Notes: generated by a model from the sequence alone, not told the origin. Shown: positions 36,577 to 44,723, numbered from the stretch's first letter. The stretch is 48,265 bases of DNA from Sphingobacteriales bacterium (GCA_028288165.1 JAQBOG010000030.1:1-48265); one strand, 5' to 3'. Made by a program: numbers and translations.

Positions 36577-37262
36577 TTTTTTCTGGTTAGTTTAGCCAGG
36601 TATTGATCCATATCATCTTCATATAAAACTGTACAGTTCCAGCCTTGTTCATTAGCAATTTGGGTGAGTAAAAGTTGGTCTATATAAAGCCATTTGAACC
36701 AATTGCTTCTTTGGTTTTTGTACTCGTATTGATAAGATATTTCTCCATAATATCTGTCTTCAGGTATGTTTGAGTCTTCATAGAGATAAGAAATGTCTGA
36801 AGAATCGAAAATTAGCTGACCGTTAGGAGTTAGTAAATCACTTGCAATTTTCAAAAAGTCAATGATACCAGTTAGTGTTTTACTTAAGCCAATGCCATTC
36901 ATCAGCAAAAGCAGCGTATCAAACTTGCCAGAATTGTAGGTGAATATATCCTGATTTAAAATATTTTGGACACCTCTCGCTTCCATAATCTTGCAAGCAT
37001 TTGTGGATACTTCTAGTGCAGTTACATTAAAGCCATTTTTTTGCAGAATAAGTGCATGGCTCCCAACTCCAGCACCAATATCTAAGATTCTGCCTGTGCA
37101 TAAATTTAGGGCTATAGTTTCTAGTTCGGGAATTTCATCTTCGTCTCTAAAAAATACATCCACTGGCATTTCTTCTTTTTCACCATAATTATTGTGTAAC
37201 CATAAGGTATCGTTTGTTTTACTCTGAAAAAAATCCGTTAATGCTAAACCAAAAATATCCAT
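36573..37262 (-). CDS. Class I SAM-dependent methyltransferase
   Basis: About 229 residues from the ATG at 37262; a TTG two codons upstream is also open. The Rossmann motif I is I-L-D-I-G-A-G-V-G-S-H-A-L-I-L at about 70-85, followed by an acidic motif II (V-T-A-L-E-V-S) and a later D-T-L-L-L-L-M-N-G-I-G. The C-terminal region (R-Y-Y-G-E-I-S-Y-Q-Y ... W-F-K-W-L-Y) determines the unknown substrate. A hairpin with T-tract lies about 40 bases upstream in the same orientation, so its leader may be attenuated. Confidence 0.85.
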   Translation of the reverse strand: MDIFGLALTDFFQSKTNDTLWLHNNYGEKEEMPVDVFFRDEDEIPELETIALNLCTGRILDIGAGVGSHALILQKNGFNVTALEVSTNACKIMEARGVQNILNQDIFTYNSGKFDTLLLLMNGIGLSKTLTGIIDFLKIASDLLTPNGQLIFDSSDISYLYEDSNIPEDRYYGEISYQYEYKNQRSNWFKWLYIDQLLLTQIANEQGWNCTVLYEDDMDQYLAKLTRKN

Positions 37263-37301
37263 GGACAAAAGAGAGGTGTTGAGGGAAGGTAGGAATAAAA
37301 A

Positions 37302-37332
37302 ATAAGGCCGGATAATTTTTACCCGACCTTAT
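37302..37332 (-). terminator. Minus-oriented terminator or attenuator upstream of the methyltransferase
   Basis: ATAAGGCCGG faces CCCGACCTTAT with one mismatch. On the minus strand the stem is followed by six T. It lies just before the methyltransferase start, and no gene upstream on that strand needs it. It could be a leader attenuator or the end of a small RNA. Confidence 0.5.
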
Positions 37333-37808
37333 CTTACCTGTGAAACATAATCCATGACAAGTGGATCAAATAAATGACAAGAAAGTCATGGAAATGTTTT
37401 CGATTAATTGAATTATTTTAATATTAATTTATAATTATCCGCTTTTAAATAAGTCTGGAATAATTGTTTGCTGATTGTTCTTTTCCGTTATAGCGATTAT
37501 TATTTTTTTAATTCAAAAGATTAACTTGTAATTCTTTTTAAAGTTTGAAATAAGCTCAAACTAATAAAGAGGTGTTTGCAGGCACATTTTTACGTTTTAA
37601 AAGTGTTTTAATATACAGTTAGTAAAAGGATAGTAAGTAAAACTTGCCTTCCTTTTATATTTTTACCCAGATGATTTCCAGACATACTTTTGTCAAATTG
37701 AGCTTAAAATAATTATCAAACAATCGGGTGTAATATATTTGAGAAAGTTCAACCTGAACCTCCCGTTTAACATTCGTAATGAAAGTGAATATATAACCTA
37801 GCTTCTCC
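37333..37808. other. Intergenic region, no supported gene
   Basis: About 475 AT-rich bases. It contains an 8-bp inverted repeat, TCCATGAC (37351-37358) with GTCATGGA (37385-37392), and a -7 box at 37734. No open frame with coding character was seen. Confidence 0.4.
37734..37741 (+). promoter_or_regulatory. -7 box upstream of the DAC-like gene
   Basis: TATATTTG matches TAnnTTTG, with the start codon 68 bases downstream. No well-spaced -33 element is visible. Confidence 0.45.
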
Positions 37809-38945
37809 ATGTTTAATAACTCAACTTATCAAGCCGCTAAAATTGTTGCTCCAACAATCGTCAACTTATTTGCAGACCACTTAGATAGAGCGAAGGAACG
37901 TGGTGAGGAGAATTTGGCAACGGTACCAGATACAAAAATAATCGAATCAATAATCGATGCGGCTTTTTGGGCGAGTTTACGTCGGGAAGAAGGGAATTCT
38001 CCTAAGATTTCATTAGCATTTTTACCTCCGGATTTAGCGGGGCATCCCTTATTATTTGAAAAAAGAATAAAGGTCAGTCCTGCTTCACTTACTAAACTCG
38101 CTCCCGGTGTAGAGCGTGCCGGAATCCATTTAGGTGTATGGCATGATGGAAGTGAATTATATGTATGGGGAACCACGCATAAAATACCTAATTACTGCTT
38201 TGTTTTGGATGTATCTGAACCAGGGCTCTTAGTTATTAAGCACCGACGTGTTACTGGTTATGGCAAATTTGTGAACGTTGCTGTACTTATTGGTGATCAG
38301 GTAAAAATTGTTGATGAAGACAGTGCTCATTTGCCAGATTGCCCGGAAGTATTGAGCTCGCTACTTGGTTTTACATCTGCTGGTGATGATTCAGTTAATA
38401 TATTAATACAACTTGCTGTTTCTATGCGGGCTCATAAACATGGAGGGACTTTATTGGTAGTTCCATCCGGAAGTTCTAATTGGAGGCAGTCTATCCTGCA
38501 GCCCATGAAATATTCAGTACTGCCAGCGTTTTGCGGATTATCTGACTTGATAAAACAAGACAATACTAAAAGAGTAAATAGTTTTTGGCAAAGTGAGTTA
38601 ATACGTGAAATTGAAAGTATTGCAGGGCTTACTGCAGTTGATGGCGCAACAATTATTAGCGATCAACACGAGCTTTTAGGTTTTGGCGGTAAGATTATCC
38701 GTCCACGGGGAAAAGATATGGTCGAGCAAATTGTGGTTACAGAGCCCATTGTTGGAGGCGGTGCTGTAATTATCAACCCTGCTAATAGTGGAGGAACAAG
38801 GCACATATCAGCTGCACAATTTGTTCATGATCAGCGTGATTCATTAGCGTTAGTCGCCTCACAAGATGGACACTTCACCGTATTTACCTGGTCTCCTTGT
38901 GAAAATATGGTTCATGCTCATCGTATTGATTCGCTGCTTGTTTAA
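37809..38945 (+). CDS. Diadenylate-cyclase-like protein with N-terminal sensor (DACNV type)
   Basis: 378 residues, no signal or membrane helix. Residues 1-260 are a conserved sensor region (A-A-F-W-A-S-L-R-R-E-E-G, then L-V-V-P-S-G) of the type described next to DisA_N domains. The last ~110 residues look like a diadenylate cyclase: V-D278-G-A280-T-I-I and later G-G-T-R331-H332 followed by A-A. Cyclases make c-di-AMP with a D-G-A motif and an R-H-R motif; here the third residue of R-H-R is isoleucine, so activity is uncertain. A single-domain response regulator starts 110 bases downstream in the same direction, suggesting signalling. Confidence 0.7.
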   Translation: MFNNSTYQAAKIVAPTIVNLFADHLDRAKERGEENLATVPDTKIIESIIDAAFWASLRREEGNSPKISLAFLPPDLAGHPLLFEKRIKVSPASLTKLAPGVERAGIHLGVWHDGSELYVWGTTHKIPNYCFVLDVSEPGLLVIKHRRVTGYGKFVNVAVLIGDQVKIVDEDSAHLPDCPEVLSSLLGFTSAGDDSVNILIQLAVSMRAHKHGGTLLVVPSGSSNWRQSILQPMKYSVLPAFCGLSDLIKQDNTKRVNSFWQSELIREIESIAGLTAVDGATIISDQHELLGFGGKIIRPRGKDMVEQIVVTEPIVGGGAVIINPANSGGTRHISAAQFVHDQRDSLALVASQDGHFTVFTWSPCENMVHAHRIDSLLV

Positions 38946-39055
38946 TTAGAATATACTATTTAAGAGGTTATTATTGTAAAATATAAGATAACATTCAGTC
39001 AATATTACATTTTAGGCTCGATTATTATTATAGCATAGTGATAATAATAACAATT

Positions 39056-39430
39056 ATGATAAAGCATATTTTAGTAGTGGAGGATGATGAGAATATTAGA
39101 GAGGTATTAGAATATATTTTAAATGATTCTGGCTATGAAGTTAAAAGCACTTCTACTGCACGAGAATTTTTTCATAAAATTGAAGCCTCAAATCCCGATC
39201 TGATAATTCTTGACATAAATCTTCCTGATGGAGATGGACGAGAGTTATGTAAGGCAATCAAATCAAATGTACGCACCAAGAATATTCCGGTCATAATGAT
39301 GTCTGCAAGCCTAAATATTTCTGAAATTTTAAAAGAGAGTGGCGCTAACGATTTCATCCCAAAACCTTTTAATATAGACAGTTTTTTGAATCATGTAGAT
39401 ATTCAACTGAAAGGTGCTCATGCTCAATAG
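39056..39430 (+). CDS. Single-domain response regulator
   Basis: About 124 residues from the ATG at 39056, preferred over a GTG six codons earlier because it gives M-I-K-H-I-L-V-V-E-D-D. The acidic pocket is E9-D10-D11, the phosphorylation site is D53 in L-I-I-L-D-I-N-L-P-D-G-D-G, and a late K-P-F occurs in F-I-P-K-P-F-N. No output domain is present. It may pass phosphate or bind the DAC-like protein encoded just upstream; no histidine kinase is nearby. Confidence 0.88.
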   Translation: MIKHILVVEDDENIREVLEYILNDSGYEVKSTSTAREFFHKIEASNPDLIILDINLPDGDGRELCKAIKSNVRTKNIPVIMMSASLNISEILKESGANDFIPKPFNIDSFLNHVDIQLKGAHAQ

Positions 39431-40149
39431 GCTATACCTGCTTGTAACTTTAATATACAATTTGTCAATATCATTCCATTATTTTAAGGTTTTAAAGTAT
39501 GTTGCAATAAACACCATAACTTAATTTTTGAAAGGGATGTTTAAGACAAGTATGCCTTTTTGCAGCTGATGAAAGCAGTTCCAGCTTTTAAAAACTGAAG
39601 GAATAAGCCATTAATTCATTTTACCAAGGTTGTTAACAAATGATCGAACTTAAGGCTAGGTGGATATTTCTTAGCTATAAAATTGCCCCGTGATCCAATC
39701 TATGTGGTTATACTACAGTTTAAATTAATAGATAAATGGTGTTCAATGCCGCTAAAATTCTTATATTACTGTTGGCATAATTATTAGGCTACTTAGTTGG
39801 CCTCTTTCTAAAAATGCTTAATAAAGTAAATTAGTATGATGAATAGTTTATTAACTCCTGAATTTGTAATTATCTTAATGGGAGCCATTATGTTTTTTAT
39901 GAACCACAAAAAGCCACACCATTAAATATTAATTACTTCGTTTTTGAACGTTTTTTGACATAAAATAAATCATTTTATGCACTAATCAATATGGAGCTTA
40001 CTTTTGAATTAATCCTCTAAAAGTATAATTCCGTCCCACTGAACGAGTATGTTGAATCACTACGAGTAATAAAAAGCTTCAAATTACATCAAGATATAAA
40101 AAGAATAAGACCATAAATAATTATTACTTTTTTATGAAGTATAATATTT
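39431..40149. other. Long intergenic region with one candidate microprotein
   Basis: About 720 AT-rich bases with no standard gene. The only item with some support is the 29-codon hydrophobic frame at 39836. No terminator was found after the response regulator. Confidence 0.45.
39836..39925 (+). CDS. Candidate 29-residue membrane microprotein
   Basis: An ATG-ATG start leads to L-L-T-P-E-F-V-I-I-L-M-G-A-I-M-F-F-M and a basic, histidine-rich end (H-K-K-P-H-H). One membrane helix with positively charged C-terminus would be expected. No promoter or conserved partner can be cited, so it may be chance. Confidence 0.25.
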   Translation: MMNSLLTPEFVIILMGAIMFFMNHKKPHH

Positions 40150-40157
40150 TATATTTG
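40150..40157 (+). promoter_or_regulatory. -7 box of the first cold-shock gene
   Basis: TATATTTG matches TAnnTTTG. The leader of about 40 bases contains AAAATATTAATAATA, which is repeated before the second cold-shock gene. Confidence 0.5.
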
Positions 40158-40200
40158 TTAAAATAATTATTTATTTTTGGAAAATATTAATAATAAAAAA

Positions 40201-40392
40201 ATGCAACAAGGAACAGTAAAATTTTTTAATGAAACTAAAGGTTTTGGGTTTATTATACCAAGTGATGGTAGCAGCGAAATCTTCGTTCATGTATCAGGCC
40301 TAATTGACAAAATTCGTGAAAACGATAACGTTAGCTACGAAGTTGAGCAAGGTAAAAAAGGTTTGAACGCGATCAATGTACAAGTTAGCTAA
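40201..40392 (+). CDS. Cold-shock domain protein, copy 1
   Basis: 63 residues from the ATG at 40201; the frame open from a TTG at 40177 would translate the leader. The cold-shock fold shows RNP1 K-G-F-G-F-I and RNP2 I-F-V-H-V-S-G-L, with G-T-V-K-F-F-N at the start. Such proteins bind single-stranded RNA or DNA and melt RNA structure. It is 63 residues, slightly shorter than E. coli CspA. A near-identical paralogue follows 147 bases later with its own promoter and terminator. Confidence 0.95.
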   Translation: MQQGTVKFFNETKGFGFIIPSDGSSEIFVHVSGLIDKIRENDNVSYEVEQGKKGLNAINVQVS

Positions 40393-40415
40393 ATAAAACT
40401 TTTATAATAATCGTG

Positions 40416-40445
40416 AAGCCTCAATTTCTATTGAGGCTTTTTTGG
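40416..40445 (+). terminator. Terminator of cold-shock gene 1
   Basis: AAGCCTCAAT pairs perfectly with ATTGAGGCTT around a four-base loop and is followed by a T-run. The preceding bases (TTTATAATAATCGTG) are identical before the second terminator. Confidence 0.9.
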
Positions 40446-40509
40446 TTTTTAGCTTTTTTAATTTAACTATAATTATATTAATAAAATTCCTTTTATTGAA
40501 TATTTACTG

Positions 40510-40517
40510 TACATTTG
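40510..40517 (+). promoter_or_regulatory. -7 box of the second cold-shock gene
   Basis: TACATTTG matches TAnnTTTG and lies 22 bases before the ATG. The leader again contains AAAATATTAATAATA. Confidence 0.5.
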
Positions 40518-40539
40518 TAAAATATTAATAATAATTATA

Positions 40540-40731
40540 ATGCAAAAAGGAACAGTAAAATTTTTTAATGAAACTAAAGGTTTTGGATTTATTACCCCAA
40601 GTGATGGTAGTAGCGAAATCTTCGTTCATGCTTCAGGCTTAATGGATAATATCCGCGAAAACGATAGCGTAAGCTATGACGTTGAGCAAGGCCGTAAAGG
40701 TTTGAACGCGATCAATGTACAAGTTAGCTAA
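40540..40731 (+). CDS. Cold-shock domain protein, copy 2
   Basis: 63 residues, differing from copy 1 at only a handful of positions (for example M-Q-K-G for M-Q-Q-G, T-P for I-P, H-A for H-V, M-D-N for I-D-K). RNP1 and RNP2 are intact. Promoter, leader, coding sequence and terminator are all matched to copy 1, so the pair arose by tandem duplication of a complete unit. Differential temperature control is possible but unseen. Confidence 0.95.
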   Translation: MQKGTVKFFNETKGFGFITPSDGSSEIFVHASGLMDNIRENDSVSYDVEQGRKGLNAINVQVS

Positions 40732-40754
40732 ATAGGACTTTTATAATAATCGTG

Positions 40755-40786
40755 AAGCCTCAATCTTAGATTGAGGCTTTTTTTAT
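40755..40786 (+). terminator. Terminator of cold-shock gene 2
   Basis: AAGCCTCAATC pairs with GATTGAGGCTT around a three-base loop, followed by a run of T. It also faces the end of the convergent 83-residue gene. Confidence 0.9.
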
Positions 40787-40834
40787 GCCTAAATTTTTAA
40801 ATAATATGCAGTTACATAATAGGACGGGAATGCA

Positions 40835-41086
40835 TCAAAGTAGTTCATAGCGTTGGAAAGCATTATTGAAGTCATTCCTCATTTGCGTAAATCTTTCAGC
40901 AACTGAATCAAAAAAATCAGCATCTAAGAGTTTAAAAACCCCATCTACCCCATCTGGGATATCAATTTGTGAAAGCTTGTAAGTTTGTTCATAGGTTCCT
41001 TTTTCAAACTTTATCAGGTATTTCTGATTCATCAAAAAGATAGATATTTTAAATTCTGGATGGGGGAGCTCGGCGATTATTCTCAT
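40835..41086 (-). CDS. Conserved small hypothetical protein
   Basis: 83 residues, soluble, with a regular domain-like sequence: M-R-I-I-A-E-L-P-H-P-E-F-K-I-S-I-F, K-Y-L-I-K-F-E-K-G-T-Y-E-Q-T-Y-K-L, then an acidic segment and a helical, aromatic end. The first half looks like antiparallel strands. I recognise its style as a conserved uncharacterised Bacteroidota protein, with no known function. It begins 13 bases after the CrtA-like gene and is therefore probably in the same operon. Confidence 0.7.
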   Translation of the reverse strand: MRIIAELPHPEFKISIFLMNQKYLIKFEKGTYEQTYKLSQIDIPDGVDGVFKLLDADFFDSVAERFTQMRNDFNNAFQRYELL

Positions 41087-41099
41087 AATATAATATGGG

Positions 41100-41801
41100 T
41101 TATGATTTTTCTAAGTTGTGTAAAGGATTTTGTCCGTTTAAATGGCCATAAGTTTTTAAGGGTATGAATCGAGCGAATAGTTCCTCGCTATACCAATTTT
41201 CGTCTCGGGTTTGTTTTATAACCAAGCTATGTTCAGGACTTTTATATGCAAAGTTTCTGATGTCTTCCATGTTTTCCCATATTGAAAAAGTAGCCTGAAG
41301 AAAAAAAGGTGCTTCTCCGATACCAAATGAAGTAATATATCCAGAGGACTTAGACATAACATTTGCTACATTTTTAACATTACTCCAAAACCTTTTTAGC
41401 TTACTGAATCTGATAGTTGCTCTCGTTAATACCGCTATAGGGCCGCTTTGGTACTTCAATTCAGGACTTAAATCAAATGGTTGCTTTCCGTCCCATTTTC
41501 CATGAGATGCAAAAGGTGCACATAAAATAGTCCATTGTTCTTGGGTAAATTTTCTCCACCACCAGGCTATAAATGACGATTTATAAAATCTGTCAAAATC
41601 AGCTTCTTCCTTCCAAGTAATTAAAAGAGCCCATTGTTGCCAATCTGGTTGTAGGTCGAATGTTCCGTTTTTGCCACATCCCATTAACTTCCAAAATCCA
41701 AAATTCGAGAAACATAAAGGAATTCGATGTAATGCCATGGCTAATAATGCGAAAGGAATGTACAGTTTTCGATACCTTACAATGGTAAGAGATACAACCA
41801 T
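41100..41801 (-). CDS. Spheroidene-monooxygenase-like (CrtA-type) protein
   Basis: 233 residues. Two repeats of a dimeric alpha/beta-barrel monooxygenase fold are likely. Diagnostic motifs are F-L-Q-A-T-F-S-I-W-E-N near residue 180 and F-A-Y-K-S-P-E-H near 195, then W-Y-S-E-E-L-F-A-R-F. This is the heme-linked core of CrtA, which oxygenates carotenoids in photosynthetic bacteria. No other carotenoid gene is in the window, so the substrate here is unknown. A TATTTTTG box lies about 35 bases upstream. It is co-oriented with the 83-residue gene. Confidence 0.8.
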   Translation of the reverse strand: MVVSLTIVRYRKLYIPFALLAMALHRIPLCFSNFGFWKLMGCGKNGTFDLQPDWQQWALLITWKEEADFDRFYKSSFIAWWWRKFTQEQWTILCAPFASHGKWDGKQPFDLSPELKYQSGPIAVLTRATIRFSKLKRFWSNVKNVANVMSKSSGYITSFGIGEAPFFLQATFSIWENMEDIRNFAYKSPEHSLVIKQTRDENWYSEELFARFIPLKTYGHLNGQNPLHNLEKS

Positions 41802-41832
41802 GTTTAAATTTTTTGAGCAGATTATTGTTAAA

Positions 41833-41840
41833 CAAAAATA
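41833..41840 (-). promoter_or_regulatory. Probable -7 box of the CrtA-like operon
   Basis: The plus-strand CAAAAATA reads TATTTTTG on the minus strand, a TAnnTTTG match about 35 bases before the start codon. Confidence 0.4.
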
Positions 41841-42151
41841 GGTTTAAACAAATGATTTTAATTTTAATACTTCTGTCATAATCGATTGCTTAACAAAAAT
41901 GGAATAAAGAATTGCCTGCTTGAAAGTCCTTTCAGATACGCATCATGTGCTATTGGCTGTTTAATTAATAAATAAATTATTGACAGTTTTATCATCTCAC
42001 TGAAACACATTTGCTCGTTAGCTTTCCTCTCTAATGGCCAATTAGTAGCTACTTATGACACTGATGAAATTCGTTGGCATCATTTTTTCTTTAGGTTGTA
42101 TGCTATTGATGATAATTACCAACTAGTATTAAGAGATCAAAATTTAGAGAT
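41841..42151. other. Divergent intergenic region
   Basis: No supported gene. A 20-codon frame at 42064-42126 (M-K-F-V-G-I-I-F-S-L-G-C-M-L-L-M-I-I-T-N) is hydrophobic and could be a leader or toxin-like peptide, but nothing else supports it. Confidence 0.35.
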
Positions 42152-42637
42152 ATGAAAAATTTAATAGGAATGATTGCAATTGCTTCTTTAATTGTAGCAT
42201 GCAATGGAAACGCGACATCAAACTCACAGGATAATTTAAATGCTATTAAACATTATAATGATAGTTTAAAGTTAGATAGTTTTAGGAAAGTAGAAGTTTT
42301 AGAAAAACAGAAACAAGCTGAAGAAAGAGAACAAGCTGCCTTAGCTGCAAAAGTAGCTGCCGAAAAACGTGCTTTACGTGCTGAGTCAAGAAGCAATAGA
42401 AGTTACAGTTCTAGTTCTGCATCTCAACCCGTATATCAACCACAGCAGGCACCTGCAAAGAAAGGCTGGAGTTCTGCTGCTAAAGGTGCTGTAATAGGTG
42501 GTGTAGTGGGAGCCGGTACTGGTATTTTGATTGACAAGAAAAACGGTCGGGGAGCGGCGATAGGTGGGGTTGTTGGAGCCGGAACCGGATATGTAATTGG
42601 TCGTGCTAAAGACAGAAAATCAGGACGTGTACAATAA
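42152..42637 (+). CDS. Glycine-zipper lipoprotein
   Basis: 161 residues. The signal peptide ends in the lipobox L-I-V-A-C. The middle (about 50-85) is a charged, alanine-rich helix likely to form a coiled coil, then a serine-rich linker. The C-terminal 50 residues are a double glycine zipper: G-A-V-I-G-G-V-V-G-A-G-T-G and again A-I-G-G-V-V-G-A-G-T-G, as in the SlyB/YMGG families. It is probably an outer-membrane-associated structural lipoprotein. It ends before a clear terminator and stands alone. Confidence 0.88.
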   Translation: MKNLIGMIAIASLIVACNGNATSNSQDNLNAIKHYNDSLKLDSFRKVEVLEKQKQAEEREQAALAAKVAAEKRALRAESRSNRSYSSSSASQPVYQPQQAPAKKGWSSAAKGAVIGGVVGAGTGILIDKKNGRGAAIGGVVGAGTGYVIGRAKDRKSGRVQ

Positions 42638-42664
42638 TAAATAGAACTTTATTTTATAAAGAAA

Positions 42665-42694
42665 AACGAATCGCTTATGCGGTTCGTTTTTTTT
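42665..42694 (+). terminator. Terminator after the glycine-zipper lipoprotein
   Basis: AACGAATCGC pairs with GCGGTTCGTT (one G-T pair) around a four-base loop and is followed by a long T-run. Confidence 0.88.
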
Positions 42695-42768
42695 ATGTGA
42701 TGTTTGCAAACATCGTGAAATCAACTTTGTTACGCATCTTATTAATACAGGTATATACACCCCGTTCT

Positions 42769-43503
42769 ATGAAGACCACTTTCCATTTTTTTCCATTTTT
42801 AATTGTTATTATTTTAAGCTCATGTTCTTCAATTTATATCCCGAATGTTCCAAATACTCCCATGTTATCGAAGGTTGGAGAGTTACATGCCGGTGGGCAT
42901 ATATCCATGAAAGGGAATGTAAGTGTAAATAGCGCTTACGCGTTAAGTGACCATTTGGGAGTGCTTTTAGGAGGTTCACTGATGAATTCAAATACATCAA
43001 AGAAGGAGTTTAAGCAAAACTTTGTGGAGATAGGCACCGGATATTTCACAACTTTTGGTGCTGACAATAAAAGAATTTTAGAAGTGTACGGAGGGTATGG
43101 AAAGGGCATGAGCGACCTTGTATTTAAAGACCGAACATTAAACGGCCCCGTAATCACAGAAACTCAAACATCTTCTTTTGATAAATATTTTATGCAGGTA
43201 AACTATAGTTCTAAAGACAGGAAGAACTTAAAACTCTTTAAACACAAGTTTCCTTTAAATTATGGTACCGCTTTAAGAGTTAGTTACGCCGATATGAATA
43301 ACTTTGAATTGAACGGGGTGTTACAACAAACAGAGGATAATATATTTCTAGAGCCAGTATTTTATACCCGAATGCATTTAAATAATATTTGGCAGTTGCA
43401 ATACACTAGTGGCAGCAATTTTGGATTAAAGAACCGGAAGTATTTAACTGCTGGATATTCAGTTTTTACTATTGGAGTGGTTGTAAAGGTTGGCGGTAAA
43501 TAA
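42769..43503 (+). CDS. Lipoprotein with predicted beta-barrel-like body
   Basis: About 244 residues from the ATG at 42769. The frame is open from 42697 over the preceding terminator tail, but only the internal ATG gives a lipoprotein signal (M-K-T-T-F-H-F-F-P-F ... L-S-S-C). The mature part alternates polar and apolar residues and shows G-E-L-H-A-G-G-H-I, L-L-G-G-S-L and F-T-I-G-V-V-V-K-V-G-G-K at the end, as in small outer-membrane beta-barrels. The function is unknown. A frameshifted oxidase-fold gene starts 47 bases later. Confidence 0.75.
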   Translation: MKTTFHFFPFLIVIILSSCSSIYIPNVPNTPMLSKVGELHAGGHISMKGNVSVNSAYALSDHLGVLLGGSLMNSNTSKKEFKQNFVEIGTGYFTTFGADNKRILEVYGGYGKGMSDLVFKDRTLNGPVITETQTSSFDKYFMQVNYSSKDRKNLKLFKHKFPLNYGTALRVSYADMNNFELNGVLQQTEDNIFLEPVFYTRMHLNNIWQLQYTSGSNFGLKNRKYLTAGYSVFTIGVVVKVGGK

Positions 43504-43550
43504 TAGAGGGGCATCATGTTTGCTTTTTGGTTTTATAAAAAATCTAACCA

Positions 43551-44106
43551 ATGGAAAACGAAACAAGCTCAAGGGATAGTACCAATAATACACAGCAGGC
43601 TAATTTAAAAACCCTCAATGGTAAAGAAGCTTTAGAAAAATTAAAACAAATTGTAGAAAAAGCGGAGAATTGTTTTTTTTTGTACTAATATTAAAACAGG
43701 CTTGCCAGTTTCAATTCGTCCAATGGCTGTTTTGGAAGTTGATGATAGTGGTAATTTGGGGTTTATGAGCCTGAAAAGCAGCATCAAAAATAAGGAGATA
43801 AATGTCGACCCCTTCACTCACCTATTGTTTCAAGATTCTAAGCACTCGGGCTTTTTGAATATCTATGGAATTTCAGAAATAGTTTATGATCAGCAAAAAA
43901 TAGATGATTTATGGAAACCTCTTTTAAAAGTTTGGTTTCAAGGTGGTAAGGATGATTTGAAAATAAGCTTGATTAAAGTTGAACCGACAAGTGTTTATTA
44001 TTGGGATAATAAACACGAGGATGTAATCACATTTGCGAAGATGGCCGCATCAGTAGTTATGGGTAAAACGATGGATGATACAGTTGAAGGAAATTTGAAT
44101 TTTTAA
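43551..44106 (+). pseudogene. Pyridoxamine 5'-phosphate oxidase-fold protein, frameshifted in a T9 run
   Basis: The ATG at 43551 opens M-E-N-E-T-S-S ... K-A-E-N-C-F-F, then enters nine T (43673-43681). With eight T the reading continues C-T-N-I-K-T-G-L-P-V-S-I-R-P-M-A-V and through I-Y-D-Q-Q-K, L-L-K-V-W-F-Q-G-G-K and Y-Y-W-D-N-K to the stop at 44106. This makes one protein of about 184 residues, typical of the general-stress FMN-binding branch of the PNPOx fold. With nine T the upstream part stops early. The downstream 134 codons begin with no clear start of their own. This is a real lesion, a sequencing error or slippage in the T-run. Confidence 0.85.
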
Positions 44107-44124
44107 ACGAGATAAATATCTTAC

Positions 44125-44154
44125 AGTCGACCGATTTATCGGTCGACTTTTTTA
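44125..44154 (+). terminator. Terminator after the oxidase-fold gene
   Basis: AGTCGACCGAT pairs perfectly with ATCGGTCGACT around TT and is followed by six T. It is one of the strongest terminators in the window. Confidence 0.92.
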
Positions 44155-44618
44155 TTGGCTAATTTTACCATGATTACGAATGGAATATTGTATGAGGGAG
44201 TTTCCGAAATTCAATCTAATCCATATTTGATGATGTTCATATTTAATGGCTAATTTTGTTCGAGGTTGCTTCGTCAAAAAAAATAATACACTAAGTATGC
44301 CTTGTGATTTGGTATATCCGTCAATAAAGTATACATTTGCCGCATTGAGTTCAATTGCACAGTTATCCTAGCTTTTTATGGATTTCGATGCCTGTCATCA
44401 TTAGAGGATGGTTTATAGATGAAACTCTGCGTTAAGATTTACAGTAAGCCAGGATTTTCGAACTGTAAATTTGATGCAATCTGATTGATAAAGGATAGAA
44501 TATGAATACACTTAATGCTTAAGAAACACCTGATACGTAAACTAATAAACGAATCTAAAAACGGTTGTTGTAAGTAATAAGTCTTTATAAATACGACCCA
44601 TTCAGGTCTAAGAAACTC
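44155..44618. other. Intergenic region, no supported gene
   Basis: About 460 bases without a coding-like frame or recognisable motif, ending at the 23-bp repeat. Confidence 0.45.
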
Positions 44619-44641
44619 ATAGTAATGGGGGTTACTATTAG
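44619..44641. repeat. 23-bp direct repeat, left copy
   Basis: Identical to 47434-47456. Its core is the small palindrome TAGTAA-TGGGGG-TTACTA. A hairpin, AAGAGCAGG with CTTGCTCTT, follows about 11 bases later (44652-44673). Confidence 0.85.
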
Positions 44642-44723
44642 CTGTTAATTGTAAGAGCAGGTTATCTTGCTCTTGCAGTTTATCATTGAAATGATTCTTT
44701 TTTTAGCTTCTGGTACTATCTCT

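Noticed and set aside
42697..42768. 24-residue extension of the lipoprotein at 42769
   Set aside because: It begins in the tail of the upstream terminator and would hide the lipoprotein signal peptide.
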